From assembly GCF_023913775.1 (NCBI RefSeq), contig NZ_JAMXAX010000009.1:22950-86949 (forward strand): a stretch of 64,000 bases of DNA. Reading direction: 5' to 3'. This stretch comes from Acidovorax facilis. GTDB lineage: Bacteria > Pseudomonadota > Gammaproteobacteria > Burkholderiales > Burkholderiaceae_C. Below, in pieces: positions 57,045 through 64,000 of this stretch. Below the pieces are notes generated by a model. That model did not search any database, was not told where the DNA came from, and was given only the letters and a program-made list of their open reading frames with translations. The position numbers were made by a program, and so were the translations under genes. Position 1 is the first letter of the stretch. Every line of letters begins with the position of its first letter.

Positions 57045-58052
57045 ATGCAATATTTCCGCTCAAGAACCCATCGCTCGGGCATCACGTACTACTACTTCGA
57101 CAAGGGCGGGAAGCCGCGCAAGGAGATCCCCCTGGGGAGAGACTACGTGCTGGCCGTGCGCAAGTGGTCCGAATTGATCGCCACCACCGAGAAAGCAGCC
57201 GTTGCAAACTTTGCATCCCTGGCGGACAAGTACGAACGCGAGGTGGTGCCATTGAAGGCAAAAAGCACGCAGGTACTGCAGTCGTCCGACATCAATCTGC
57301 TTCGTGAGTTCTTTTGCTTGCCATCCCCTGCTCCACTGGACGAGATCAAACCCAGCCACATCCATGCCCTGCTGCAGTGGAAGAAGCACCAGCCCACCAC
57401 GGCAAACCGGCTCAAGCGCACGTTCTCGCACATGTTCAACATGGCAAGGGCCTGGGGTTACACCGATAAAGCAAACCCATGCATGGGGATCAAGGGCCTG
57501 CCGGTAAAAAAGCGCGAGCAGTACATCACCGACGAGGTGTTCCGTGCGGTGTGGAACGTCGCGGCGTGGCCGCTGCGAGATGCTATGGATCTTGCCTACC
57601 TGACCGGCCAGCGCCCCGCCGACACCGTGGGCATGACGGACGGCGACATTGAAGACGGTCGGCTGAAAGTAACCCAAGGGAAGACCGGGGCGAAGCTGCG
57701 CATCCGGATAGAAGGAGAACTGGCTGTGTTGCTGGACCGCATCAAGGCCCGCAAGGATGCCTGCAAGATGTGGAGCTCTGCGCTTGTGGTGAACCAGGCC
57801 GGGGAAGCGCTTTCTCAGAAGGCGTTGGCAGAGGTCTACAAGCGAGCTCGGAAGAAGGCGGCCAAGCTGAACCCAAAGCTGGCAGACCAGATCAAAACCA
57901 TGCGTTTCTACGACCTGCGGGCCAAGGCTGCAGACGATGTGTCGGAAGTGCGTGGCGAGGCGGCGGCGGCAGAGCTACTAGGCCACGACAGCGTGACTAC
58001 CACCCAGCGCCACTACCTGCGAAAAGGCCGTGTTGTTGGTCCGACCAGGTAG
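57045..58052 (+). CDS. int: Tyrosine-family phage integrase
   Basis: A 335-aa recombinase. An N-terminal arm-binding part (SGITYYYFDKGGKPRKEIPL) and a core-binding domain (EIKPSHIHALLQWKKHQPTT) precede the catalytic domain: first Arg in LAYLTGQRPADTVGM, Lys in VTQGKTGAKLRIRI, the second box as FYDLRAKAADDV (Tyr in place of His), LGHDSVTTTQRHYLRKG with the His and nucleophilic Tyr. It ends 88 bp before tRNA-Arg, the presumed attachment site. Confidence 0.92.
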   Translation: MQYFRSRTHRSGITYYYFDKGGKPRKEIPLGRDYVLAVRKWSELIATTEKAAVANFASLADKYEREVVPLKAKSTQVLQSSDINLLREFFCLPSPAPLDEIKPSHIHALLQWKKHQPTTANRLKRTFSHMFNMARAWGYTDKANPCMGIKGLPVKKREQYITDEVFRAVWNVAAWPLRDAMDLAYLTGQRPADTVGMTDGDIEDGRLKVTQGKTGAKLRIRIEGELAVLLDRIKARKDACKMWSSALVVNQAGEALSQKALAEVYKRARKKAAKLNPKLADQIKTMRFYDLRAKAADDVSEVRGEAAAAELLGHDSVTTTQRHYLRKGRVVGPTR

Positions 58053-58140
58053 GCGCAGCAGGTATGATTCGGCACCTGCATAAGGTGACTTTGCGTAGCA
58101 ATACGCAATAAGTTAGTAAGCGCTATCGCTGAAAACATTA

Positions 58141-58217
58141 CTGCCCGTAGCTCAACTGGATAGAGCAATAGCCTTCTAAGCTATAGGTCGGGGGTTCGAG
58201 TCCCTCCGGGCAGGCCA
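58141..58217 (+). tRNA. tRNA-Arg(TCT), probable phage attachment gene
   Basis: Complete 77-nt cloverleaf with encoded CCA: acceptor CTGCCCG/CGGGCAG, D-arm GCTC/GAGC, anticodon arm ATAGC-CTTCTAA-GCTAT (TCT), T-loop TTCGAGT. It lies just after the integrase. The 5' flank (58091-58108) holds a palindrome TTGCGTA-GCAA-TACGCAA. The prophage is on the 5' side of the tRNA. Confidence 0.92.
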
Positions 58218-58286
58218 CCCCATCCCCTCTGAAAAACACCTTTTCTGCATTGCGCCAGGGAAGAATCGGGGAGGAATTTTCGATTC

Positions 58287-58640
58287 ATGCGACGCCATCC
58301 TGACAAAATCGCAGGCATGGCCGCCCAGAACATCGTAGACCTCCCACCCTGCCGCCCAGGCATGGCAGACACCCACCGCCGCGCGACAAACGCATTCCGC
58401 GCACACTGGCGCGCACACGGTACAGCGCAACCGCAGAAGCTGGTCCTGACCAGGGCCCAGGCCGACGATCTGCTTCTGTGCCGCCTCTATGGCTGCGTGC
58501 CAATGAATGGCGTGAAGCCAGAGCAAGGCAAATTCAATGGCAGCCCGATAGAGGTATCGGATGCCACTGCTGGCGTTCTTGTGGCCCACGATGGCACCGA
58601 GATGCCGCTGGCGGACTTTGACCAACTAGCTCACGCCTGA
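58287..58640 (+). CDS. Hypothetical host protein
   Basis: A 117-aa protein (CRPGMADTHRRATNAFRAHW, QKLVLTRAQADDLLLCRLYG, GVLVAHDGTEMPLADFDQLA). ATG 58287 or 58317 are possible. First gene after the tRNA; it could be host or a remnant of an older element. No function. Confidence 0.55.
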   Translation: MRRHPDKIAGMAAQNIVDLPPCRPGMADTHRRATNAFRAHWRAHGTAQPQKLVLTRAQADDLLLCRLYGCVPMNGVKPEQGKFNGSPIEVSDATAGVLVAHDGTEMPLADFDQLAHA

Positions 58641-58734
58641 AGCCAGCTCTGGACGGTCGTTCTATATGGATGACCTCCTACGACGGCCGACACAGGCGAG
58701 TGTCCCAATGGACTCTTTCCACAAGGAGCTCGCC

Positions 58735-58956
58735 ATGGCCACCGACCCGAACGAACACCCAGCCCACAAGGTCCCCGAGACCTATCCCCTTCCCCCGGGC
58801 GACCTGCCGCCCAGTACCGAGACGCCGACTATCCCCCCGCAGCCCCAGCTCCCCCAATCAGGGCCGGACTACGTTGGCGAAATTGAGGATGAAGGTGCAG
58901 ATCCTGTGGGCCTGTCGCCCAGGACCAGATTTCTTCCGATTGCGGACGTCCCTTAG
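58735..58956 (+). CDS. Pro-rich small hypothetical protein
   Basis: A 73-aa protein (ATDPNEHPAHKVPETYPLPP, PDYVGEIEDEGADPVGLSPR). SD AAGGAG nine bases before ATG 58735. Probably disordered; converges with the IPTL-CTERM gene with a four-base overlap. Confidence 0.55.
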   Translation: MATDPNEHPAHKVPETYPLPPGDLPPSTETPTIPPQPQLPQSGPDYVGEIEDEGADPVGLSPRTRFLPIADVP

Positions 58957-59549
58957 CCCCGCTGACGCCGCATAGCTACCATGCCCAGAATAGCTAGCAA
59001 TGACGACAGTCCAAGTAAGGCGTACTCACCGAGCGTGGGAATGCTAGCTGGAGCGGCGGGTGGCGCTAGCCCCACATTGATGATGATCTCGTCGCCAGAT
59101 GGCACGAACAACGTTTGAGTCCCCACGTTGAGGCCAATCGCTGCCAACGTCGTACCTGCAAAAGTCGTTTGATTGACGAGCGGAGACGCTGAAACATAGT
59201 TTTCAGGTAGGTACAGTTCAGTTCCCAGGAGGAACACGTTGGGCCCCGAAGAGCTTGACCCAGCGGTCGGCACTATAGAAGGCAGCGAAATGCCAGGCGA
59301 CAGCGCCCCAGGATACCAATCTCCGTTTGTGTCTGAGCCAACGCAGAGGGCATTTGTACCGATGAATCCATCACCAAGAAGACACGGTCCAATGAGGCCC
59401 ACGGAGGAGAAAGAACTGGTGTTTATCGAGCCTGAGCCACTCATCACAACATCAGGCCCCACCTGTTCGATGTTGATCGTGTAGACGGCCTGAGCTAGGT
59501 TCGCTCCCAGGAAGAAAATCAAGCCCACGCCAACGTCTCGCAAATTCAT
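58953..59549 (-). CDS. Exported protein with IPTL-CTERM sorting signal
   Basis: A 198-aa exported protein. The N-terminal signal sequence VGLIFFLGANLAQA is followed by a Ser/Thr/Gly-rich beta region. The C-terminal signal is SIPTLGEYALLGLSSLLAIL plus GMVAMRRQRG: IPTL motif, membrane helix, basic end, as in IPTL-CTERM proteins of betaproteobacteria. ATG 59549 is the start; an upstream in-frame extension is not a signal-type start. The function of the mature domain is unknown. Confidence 0.82.
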   Translation of the reverse strand: MNLRDVGVGLIFFLGANLAQAVYTINIEQVGPDVVMSGSGSINTSSFSSVGLIGPCLLGDGFIGTNALCVGSDTNGDWYPGALSPGISLPSIVPTAGSSSSGPNVFLLGTELYLPENYVSASPLVNQTTFAGTTLAAIGLNVGTQTLFVPSGDEIIINVGLAPPAAPASIPTLGEYALLGLSSLLAILGMVAMRRQRG

Positions 59550-59596
59550 CTCCACCCCTTCATAAGAATACGTATCATTTGAAGTGTAGAGGATGT

Positions 59597-59826
59597 CTTT
59601 AATCCAGCCTAAGCCAAAGTTGCGAGCACGGCCCATGTAACGTCGGTTTTGGGGTGGTGAAAAGGTCGGCCCCTCCAGCTCCCGAAGGGCGATGCAAGGC
59701 GCCAAGCTGGTGAATTTGTCTATGTCCTCCCGGGGCTCCGAACTCACCCAGCCCCTCTAGGCCGTCAAATACTTGGGCCCGGTAGCTCCCGGGTTCTATC
59801 TTGTCGATTCTCAGCGTCAGGATCAT
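59597..59826 (-). pseudogene. Possibly frameshifted small host gene
   Basis: From ATG 59826: MILTLRIDKIEPGSYRAQVF, DGLEGLGEF; after this the next frame continues sensibly (SSEPREDIDKFTSLAPCIAL, RELEGPTF) down to near 59650. The two frames together look like one broken gene. Low confidence. The remaining 190 bases to 60013 show nothing recognisable. Confidence 0.3.
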
Positions 59827-60013
59827 CAGCGTTCAATGGATCAGGAGACGGCACAGCCACAGCATGGAATGCGGTCCACAGCCGACCATCACAGCGTCGG
59901 CTTCCACCCCTGGCTCACGATTCAAGCGGCGCGGTGGCTCAGTTCTACGTCGGCACGGACATTTCATGCACTGATGCCTGAAGTGACACTCCCTTCCATC
60001 AAAAATCGGAGCA

Positions 60014-60217
60014 CTATCGGTTTGGCTGCGGGACTGCAGCGTAGTTCATGGCAATGGCCTGGACCACTGCGCCAATGAGCGCGCCATCGCCCGCACTCTG
60101 AGGCAAAACCTCCCGAACGATCTGGACCGCGTACTCCAGCTGCTCCTTGGCAAGGGCTGCTGACATGGCGTTGCCACGTTTTTCGCTGGGCGACGCGTCG
60201 CGGATCACAAGGCTCAT
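60014..60217 (-). CDS. Small hypothetical host protein
   Basis: A 67-aa protein (SAALAKEQLEYAVQIVREVL, GDGALIGAVVQAIAMNYAAV). Helical, no motif. Isolated small gene between the IPTL-CTERM gene and tRNA-His. Confidence 0.5.
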   Translation of the reverse strand: MSLVIRDASPSEKRGNAMSAALAKEQLEYAVQIVREVLPQSAGDGALIGAVVQAIAMNYAAVPQPNR

Positions 60218-60370
60218 GGAAGACTCCAGAAAAAGCTAAAGACGCAGTATGCGCTGCATACGACGCGCTCCATCCCGGCACTACCCAAATCCCGCCAAGA
60301 AAGACTGTTCGAAGAGTGGGCAGAAGTAATGGCTCCGGACTGCCCCTCACATGCTGGAGGCCCAAAACAA

Positions 60371-60403
60371 AAAAGCGCCGCAACATTTGTTGCGGCGCTT
60401 TTT
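60371..60403 (-). terminator. Intrinsic terminator after tRNA-His
   Basis: A 12-bp stem, AAGCGCCGCAAC/GTTGCGGCGCTT with ATTT loop (60373-60400), T-runs on both strands. It ends tRNA-His transcription seven bases after CCA. Confidence 0.85.
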
Positions 60404-60409
60404 CTGATT

Positions 60410-60486
60410 TGGGGTGGCTGATGGGGCTCGAACCCACGACAACAGGAATCACAATCCTGGACTCTACCAACTGAGCTACAGCCACC
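60410..60486 (-). tRNA. tRNA-His(GTG)
   Basis: Cloverleaf with acceptor GTGGCTG/CAGCCAC, the extra G-1 opposite C73 typical of His, anticodon arm CAGGA-TTGTGAT-TCCTG (GTG), T-loop TTCGAGC and encoded CCA. Confidence 0.95.
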
Positions 60487-60534
60487 GTAGCTTTGTATTA
60501 TAGCCTGGGATTTTGAGTCCCAAGGCCAATTTGC

Positions 60535-62466
60535 TTAATTTTCTGCAGCGGCCTGCAAAGTGGCCGAGGGTCGCGGCGCTTTGATCTCTGCCTTGAAACG
60601 CTTCTTGAGCATCTCGTAGTACGCCTGGCCTTCCGCCGAAGCCCACCACTGCATATATTGCTGCCGTTCCTGTTGCGCGCGCTGGCCCTCTGGAGCCGGC
60701 CGAGGCACCACACGGTTTACCTTGACCACGGCATAACCCTCGCTCCCCAGGTCCACACCAACCCAGGCTGGGAGCGCGTCGGCTGTCGGCGCGTGCAACG
60801 CTGCATCAATCAGAGGACGGGGCAGGTTCTGGACCTGCTCACGCGAAATCTGGATGGGAGCACCCAGGCCGCTGGCGGTGGCCGGGGCCGCTTTCCACGC
60901 AGCCAGCTTGGCTTCGCCATCCTTGCGCGCCAATTCAGAGGCTTTCTGCCCCACATACAGTTCGCGCACGCGGGCTCGCACTTCGTCCAGCGGCAGGGTT
61001 TTGGTCGGGGTGTACTGCACCACGCGGCCAGCAGCCAGTTGGCTGGGGCCTATTTCCACGGCCTCGGTGTTGCGTTTGTTCTGCACCGAATCCGAAGAGA
61101 AAAGTGCTTCCAGGAACTTGGGGTTGGCCAGCGGCCCCACCGCGCCAGGTGCTGGCGTGCGGGTGAGGCCGGACGCGGTCTGCACCTTGAGCTTGAGCTT
61201 GTCTGCCATCGGCTTGAGGCTATCGGCCTGTTCATACACGCTGTTCGTGAATGACTCCGCCACCTCGGCAAACTTGCGCTGGGCCTGCTGCTGCTTGAGT
61301 TCGGCTTCCATGGTGGGGCGCAACTCTTCAAAGGAAGGCTGGCGGGGTGCCTTGATGTCGGTCAGCTGGATGATGTGGTAACCGAAGTCGGTTTCCACCA
61401 GATCGCTGATTTCACCCTTCTTGAGGGCAAAGGCCGCGTCTTCAAACGGCTTGACCATGGCGCCCCGTCCGAAGAAATTCAGATCGCCACCTGCGGTGGC
61501 CGAGCCTTTGTCGTCCGAGGCCTTCTTGGCCACATCCGCAAACGTGGCTGGCGCCTTGCGCACCTGCGCCAGCAGTTCCGCAGCACGTGCCTTGGCCTTC
61601 TCACGGTCGGCAGACGATGCATCCTTGGAGGCATTGATCAGGATGTGGCTGGCGCGACGCTCTTCCTTGCCGGCCATGCGCGCCACGTTTTCCTTGTAGT
61701 AGGTGCGCAAGTCGTCCTCATTGAGGGTGATACCGGAACGCACGCTGTCGAGGTCCAGAACCACATACTCCACCGAAGCCTGCTCCATCTGAAGGAACTT
61801 TGCAGGATTTGCCTTGTAGTAGGACTCCAGATCCGCGTCCGTGGGCGCAACCTTGGCAGAGAAATCTGCCGACTTGAAGCGCACCACCTGGATTTCTCGC
61901 TGCTCATAGAGAGGGTCCAGCGCGAGCTTGACCTGGGCATTGGTGCTGAAGGCGGTACCCATCACACCACCGATGACCTGGTTGATCGACAGATCGCGGC
62001 GCACATTGGCCTCGAAGCCTTCCGGCGTCAAACCTTGCGTACCCACCAGGGCCCGATAGGCTTCTGCGTCCAGCGTACCGTCAGCGCGCTTGAGTCCTGC
62101 GATGGCGGGAATCTCCTGCAGGCTGCGTGCCAGCCGCGAATCACTCGTCACCAGGTGCATTTCCTTGGCCGCAGCTGCCAGCACGCGGTCACGCACCAGG
62201 CGCTCCAGCGTGGCGTAGCGGGCCTGGGGAGAGTCAAGAAGCTTGGGATCGACCGAGGGAGACTGCGCACGCATGCGGTCGGTCTCCATGCGATGGGCAT
62301 TGTCCCAGTCAGTCTGGTTGATCTTGTCGCCATCGACGCGCGCCACCACTGGGCTCTTTTCAGAGAAGTAGTTGCTGTCAATGCCTACCAGCACAAACGA
62401 TGGAATGATCAGCAAGAACAATAAGATCATCACGATCTTGGAGTGCTTGCGGATGGATTCAAACAT
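60535..62466 (-). CDS. ppiD: PpiD-like periplasmic peptidyl-prolyl isomerase
   Basis: A 643-aa membrane-anchored foldase. It has an N-terminal cytoplasmic stretch and one membrane helix ([20 protein letters not shown]), a SurA/PpiD N-domain ([20 protein letters not shown]) and a parvulin domain ([53 protein letters not shown]). It assists folding of exported proteins at the Sec translocon. ATG 62466; the HU gene and tRNA-Val upstream is the order common in betaproteobacteria. Confidence 0.9.
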   Translation of the reverse strand: MFESIRKHSKIVMILLFLLIIPSFVLVGIDSNYFSEKSPVVARVDGDKINQTDWDNAHRMETDRMRAQSPSVDPKLLDSPQARYATLERLVRDRVLAAAAKEMHLVTSDSRLARSLQEIPAIAGLKRADGTLDAEAYRALVGTQGLTPEGFEANVRRDLSINQVIGGVMGTAFSTNAQVKLALDPLYEQREIQVVRFKSADFSAKVAPTDADLESYYKANPAKFLQMEQASVEYVVLDLDSVRSGITLNEDDLRTYYKENVARMAGKEERRASHILINASKDASSADREKAKARAAELLAQVRKAPATFADVAKKASDDKGSATAGGDLNFFGRGAMVKPFEDAAFALKKGEISDLVETDFGYHIIQLTDIKAPRQPSFEELRPTMEAELKQQQAQRKFAEVAESFTNSVYEQADSLKPMADKLKLKVQTASGLTRTPAPGAVGPLANPKFLEALFSSDSVQNKRNTEAVEIGPSQLAAGRVVQYTPTKTLPLDEVRARVRELYVGQKASELARKDGEAKLAAWKAAPATASGLGAPIQISREQVQNLPRPLIDAALHAPTADALPAWVGVDLGSEGYAVVKVNRVVPRPAPEGQRAQQERQQYMQWWASAEGQAYYEMLKKRFKAEIKAPRPSATLQAAAEN

Positions 62467-62493
62467 GGTCGATCTTTCAGAAGGCAAAAAACA

Positions 62494-62517
62494 AAAGGCG
62501 AACTTGCGTTCGCCTTT
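62494..62517 (-). terminator. Intrinsic terminator after tRNA-Val
   Basis: AAAGGCGAA-CTTGCG-TTCGCCTTT, A/T-flanked on both sides. Lies between tRNA-Val and ppiD. Confidence 0.75.
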
Positions 62518-62526
62518 GTTCGGTGG

Positions 62527-62602
62527 TGGTGGGTCCTGACGGTCTCGAACCGCCGACCTACTCCGTGTAAAGGAGCCGCTCTACCAACTGAGCTAAGGAC
62601 CC
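62527..62602 (-). tRNA. tRNA-Val(TAC)
   Basis: 76 nt: acceptor GGGTCCT/AGGACCC, D-arm GCTC/GAGC, anticodon arm GCTCC-TTTACAC-GGAGT (TAC), T-arm GGCGG-TTCGAGA-CCGTC, encoded CCA. Fifteen bases after hupB. Confidence 0.95.
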
Positions 62603-62617
62603 CACCTAAACTGATCC

Positions 62618-62890
62618 TCAGTTCAAGGCATCTTTCAATGCCTTGCCAGGACGGAACTTTGGAACTTTAGCAGCTTTGATTTTAATCGTAGCGCCGGTAC
62701 GGGGATTGCGGCCCGTGCGAGCAGCGCGTTTGCCGACCGCAAAGGTACCGAAACCGACGAGCGAAACAGTGCCGCCCTTCTTCAGGGTCTTCTTGACGGC
62801 CTCGATCGTGGATTCCAGGGCACGAGCAGCGGCGGCCTTGGAGATGTCGGCGTTGGTAGCGATGTGCTCAATCAGTTCGGTTTTGTTCAC
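62618..62890 (-). CDS. hupB: DNA-binding protein HU
   Basis: A 90-aa HU protein of standard length: [69 protein letters not shown]. It has the DNA-wrapping beta arms with RNP. It binds and bends chromosomal DNA as a dimer. The start codon is GTG at 62890. Confidence 0.96.
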   Translation of the reverse strand: MNKTELIEHIATNADISKAAAARALESTIEAVKKTLKKGGTVSLVGFGTFAVGKRAARTGRNPRTGATIKIKAAKVPKFRPGKALKDALN

Positions 62891-63025
62891 AAGAAGCCTC
62901 TCGGAAAAGAGTTGATGGAATGTCTCGCGGATATCTGGTCTTCACACGTCCGAAAGCGCAGCCGGAGGCTGGTTGAAAACAGACGGGGGAATGACTGGCA
63001 TACACAGCAGTGGCTGCTGTATCAG

Positions 63026-63054
63026 ATTAAAGCCATCGAGTTTCCGGGTGTCAA
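63026..63054 (-). promoter_or_regulatory. Promoter of hupB
   Basis: -35 TTGACA (63049-63054), 17-bp spacer, -10 TTTAAT (63026-63031), minus strand, 136 bp before the GTG. The rest of the 62891-63258 gap shows no gene. Confidence 0.65.
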
Positions 63055-63258
63055 TACAACACGCTGGTTTGGCGCAGCGTTGGGATGAATTCTAGTCGTA
63101 TTTCACGCTGCGACAGGGCTTGTGGGGCGTTTTTGTCTCAAACACGCCGTATGGGCAGCACTCCGTATTGACACCCCAGTTCCGACAATGCAGCGCAGGC
63201 CACAGTCCCTCGCATTCATCCGCCAAACCACCGACAGGATGCGCGCGCTCCACTCCTG

Positions 63259-63825
63259 CTACTTCACACGCGCCCGGATTTCCGGCAATGCCTTTTGCAG
63301 GTAGTACACCATCGACCAGACCGTGAGCACAGCCGAGGCCCAGATGAGCCAGGTGCCCCACACGCCGGTATCGATGACGCCGAACAGGCGCCCGTCATAA
63401 AGAAGGAAGGGGATGGCCACCATCTGCACCGTAGTCTTGACCTTGCCGATCATGTGCACAGCAACGCTTTTGCTCGCGCCGATCTGCGCCATCCACTCGC
63501 GCAGGGCTGATATGGCGATCTCGCGGCCGATGATGATGAGCGCAACGAACACATCGGCACGCTGCAGATGCACCAGCACCAGCAGCGATGCACACACCAG
63601 AAACTTGTCGGCCACCGGGTCAAGAAAGGCGCCAAACGACGAGGTCTGGTTCAGTTTGCGGGCCAGGTAGCCGTCCAGCCAGTCGGTGGCGGCGAACACC
63701 ACAAACATCACGGTGGCAATGAGGTTGCGCGTGGCCGGGTCCAGTGGCGCGTAGAACACCCCCACGATCAAAGGTATCGCGACGATGCGCGTCCAGGTCA
63801 TCAAGGTGGGGATAGTCCAGAACAT
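63259..63825 (-). CDS. pgsA: CDP-diacylglycerol-glycerol-3-phosphate 3-phosphatidyltransferase
   Basis: A 188-aa inner-membrane enzyme making phosphatidylglycerol phosphate. The CDP-alcohol phosphatidyltransferase motif DG-x2-AR-x8-G-x3-D-x3-D is seen as WLDGYLARKLNQTSSFG, AFLDPVADK. Membrane helices include LIATVMFVVFAATDW and VFVALIIIGREIAISAL. Encoded after uvrC, as in many proteobacteria. Confidence 0.94.
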   Translation of the reverse strand: MFWTIPTLMTWTRIVAIPLIVGVFYAPLDPATRNLIATVMFVVFAATDWLDGYLARKLNQTSSFGAFLDPVADKFLVCASLLVLVHLQRADVFVALIIIGREIAISALREWMAQIGASKSVAVHMIGKVKTTVQMVAIPFLLYDGRLFGVIDTGVWGTWLIWASAVLTVWSMVYYLQKALPEIRARVK

Positions 63826-63867
63826 GGGTCGATTGTGTCACGGCAGGCGAGCAGTCCGGCCGGGGAC

Positions 63868-64000
63868 TCAACGCAAGGCGCGATAGATCTCTTCGGCCAG
63901 CTCACGCGAGATGCCGTCCACGGTGACCAGGTCCTCCACACTGGCCGCAGCCACACCGCGCACCCCGCCAAAACGCTGCAGCAGCCGTGCACGCTTCTTG
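63868..64000 (-). CDS. uvrC: UvrC excinuclease subunit, C-terminal end only
   Basis: The last 43 codons: [20 protein letters not shown] and [20 protein letters not shown] form the C-terminal (HhH)2 DNA-binding region of UvrC. The rest lies right of the window. Stop at 63868, 42 bp before the pgsA start. Confidence 0.9.
   Translation of the reverse strand, partial: KKRARLLQRFGGVRGVAAASVEDLVTVDGISRELAEEIYRALR

Noticed and set aside
58317..59400. Prophage extending beyond the tRNA-Arg
   Set aside because: The genes after the tRNA show no phage function, and the integrase/tRNA junction is a standard boundary; the 117-aa gene remains undecided.
63092..63361. 89-codon minus-strand frame before pgsA
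   Set aside because: It overlaps the end of pgsA, has low-complexity Cys/Gly/His composition and no SD.

Overview
The window is mostly one temperate phage genome integrated in a betaproteobacterial chromosome. The last 6 kb (58141-64000) is host DNA with tRNA-Arg(TCT), an IPTL-CTERM exported protein, tRNA-His, a PpiD-like foldase, tRNA-Val, HU, PgsA and the end of UvrC. High GC, the PpiD/tRNA-Val/HU order and the IPTL-CTERM protein suggest a Comamonadaceae host (Acidovorax-like); this is inference. The prophage starts left of the window and ends between the integrase (57045-58052) and tRNA-Arg.

Virion genes are on the minus strand. Transcription runs right to left: TerS, TerL, an HNH homing-type nuclease, portal, scaffold, an N4-gp56-type major capsid protein, small head and adaptor proteins, and two large internal or ejection proteins (31890 to 18622). 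After a plus-strand cassette follow tail and fibre proteins, a collagen-like fibre, a DUF4376 protein, holin and SAR lysozyme (11378 to 1). No tape measure, tube or sheath gene is visible, which fits a podovirus. A conserved bipartite intergenic element precedes at least five, probably six or seven, of the minus-strand genes.

The plus-strand cassette (11959-18620) contains a P22 immI-like unit (Mnt-like repressor, four palindromic operators, Arc-like protein, KilA-N antirepressor), a 560-bp array of structured repeats with 5-nt phased G-rich tracts, a RelE-like toxin/antitoxin pair, a PD-(D/E)XK-like protein, a Rha regulator and membrane proteins.

Between TerS and the next gene upstream (31941-32397) is a non-coding block on the minus strand. 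It holds a complete hammerhead ribozyme, a tRNA-Met with initiator-like features, a degenerate tRNA-Arg-like element and a terminator. This is the most striking feature of the window.

The middle (32398-44621) is the minus-strand early/replication operon: Cro, CII-like regulator, O-like replication protein containing eight 11-bp iterons, TOPRIM primase-helicase, LexA-type HTH, RuvC-like resolvase, NinB, YbcO nuclease and many small proteins. CI faces Cro across three operators; three more copies of the same operator lie at 44689-44747 and control divergent promoters.

The rightward early operon (45107-58052) holds about thirty small genes plus a recombination group (P-loop ATPase, SSB-like protein, 3'-5' exonuclease), a Lar anti-restriction protein, a putative excisionase and the integrase. 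Many of its junctions carry terminator-like hairpins right before the next start codon, and three are long structured non-coding segments (44753-45106, 46322-46555, 47116-47372). This suggests RNA-based control or antitermination.
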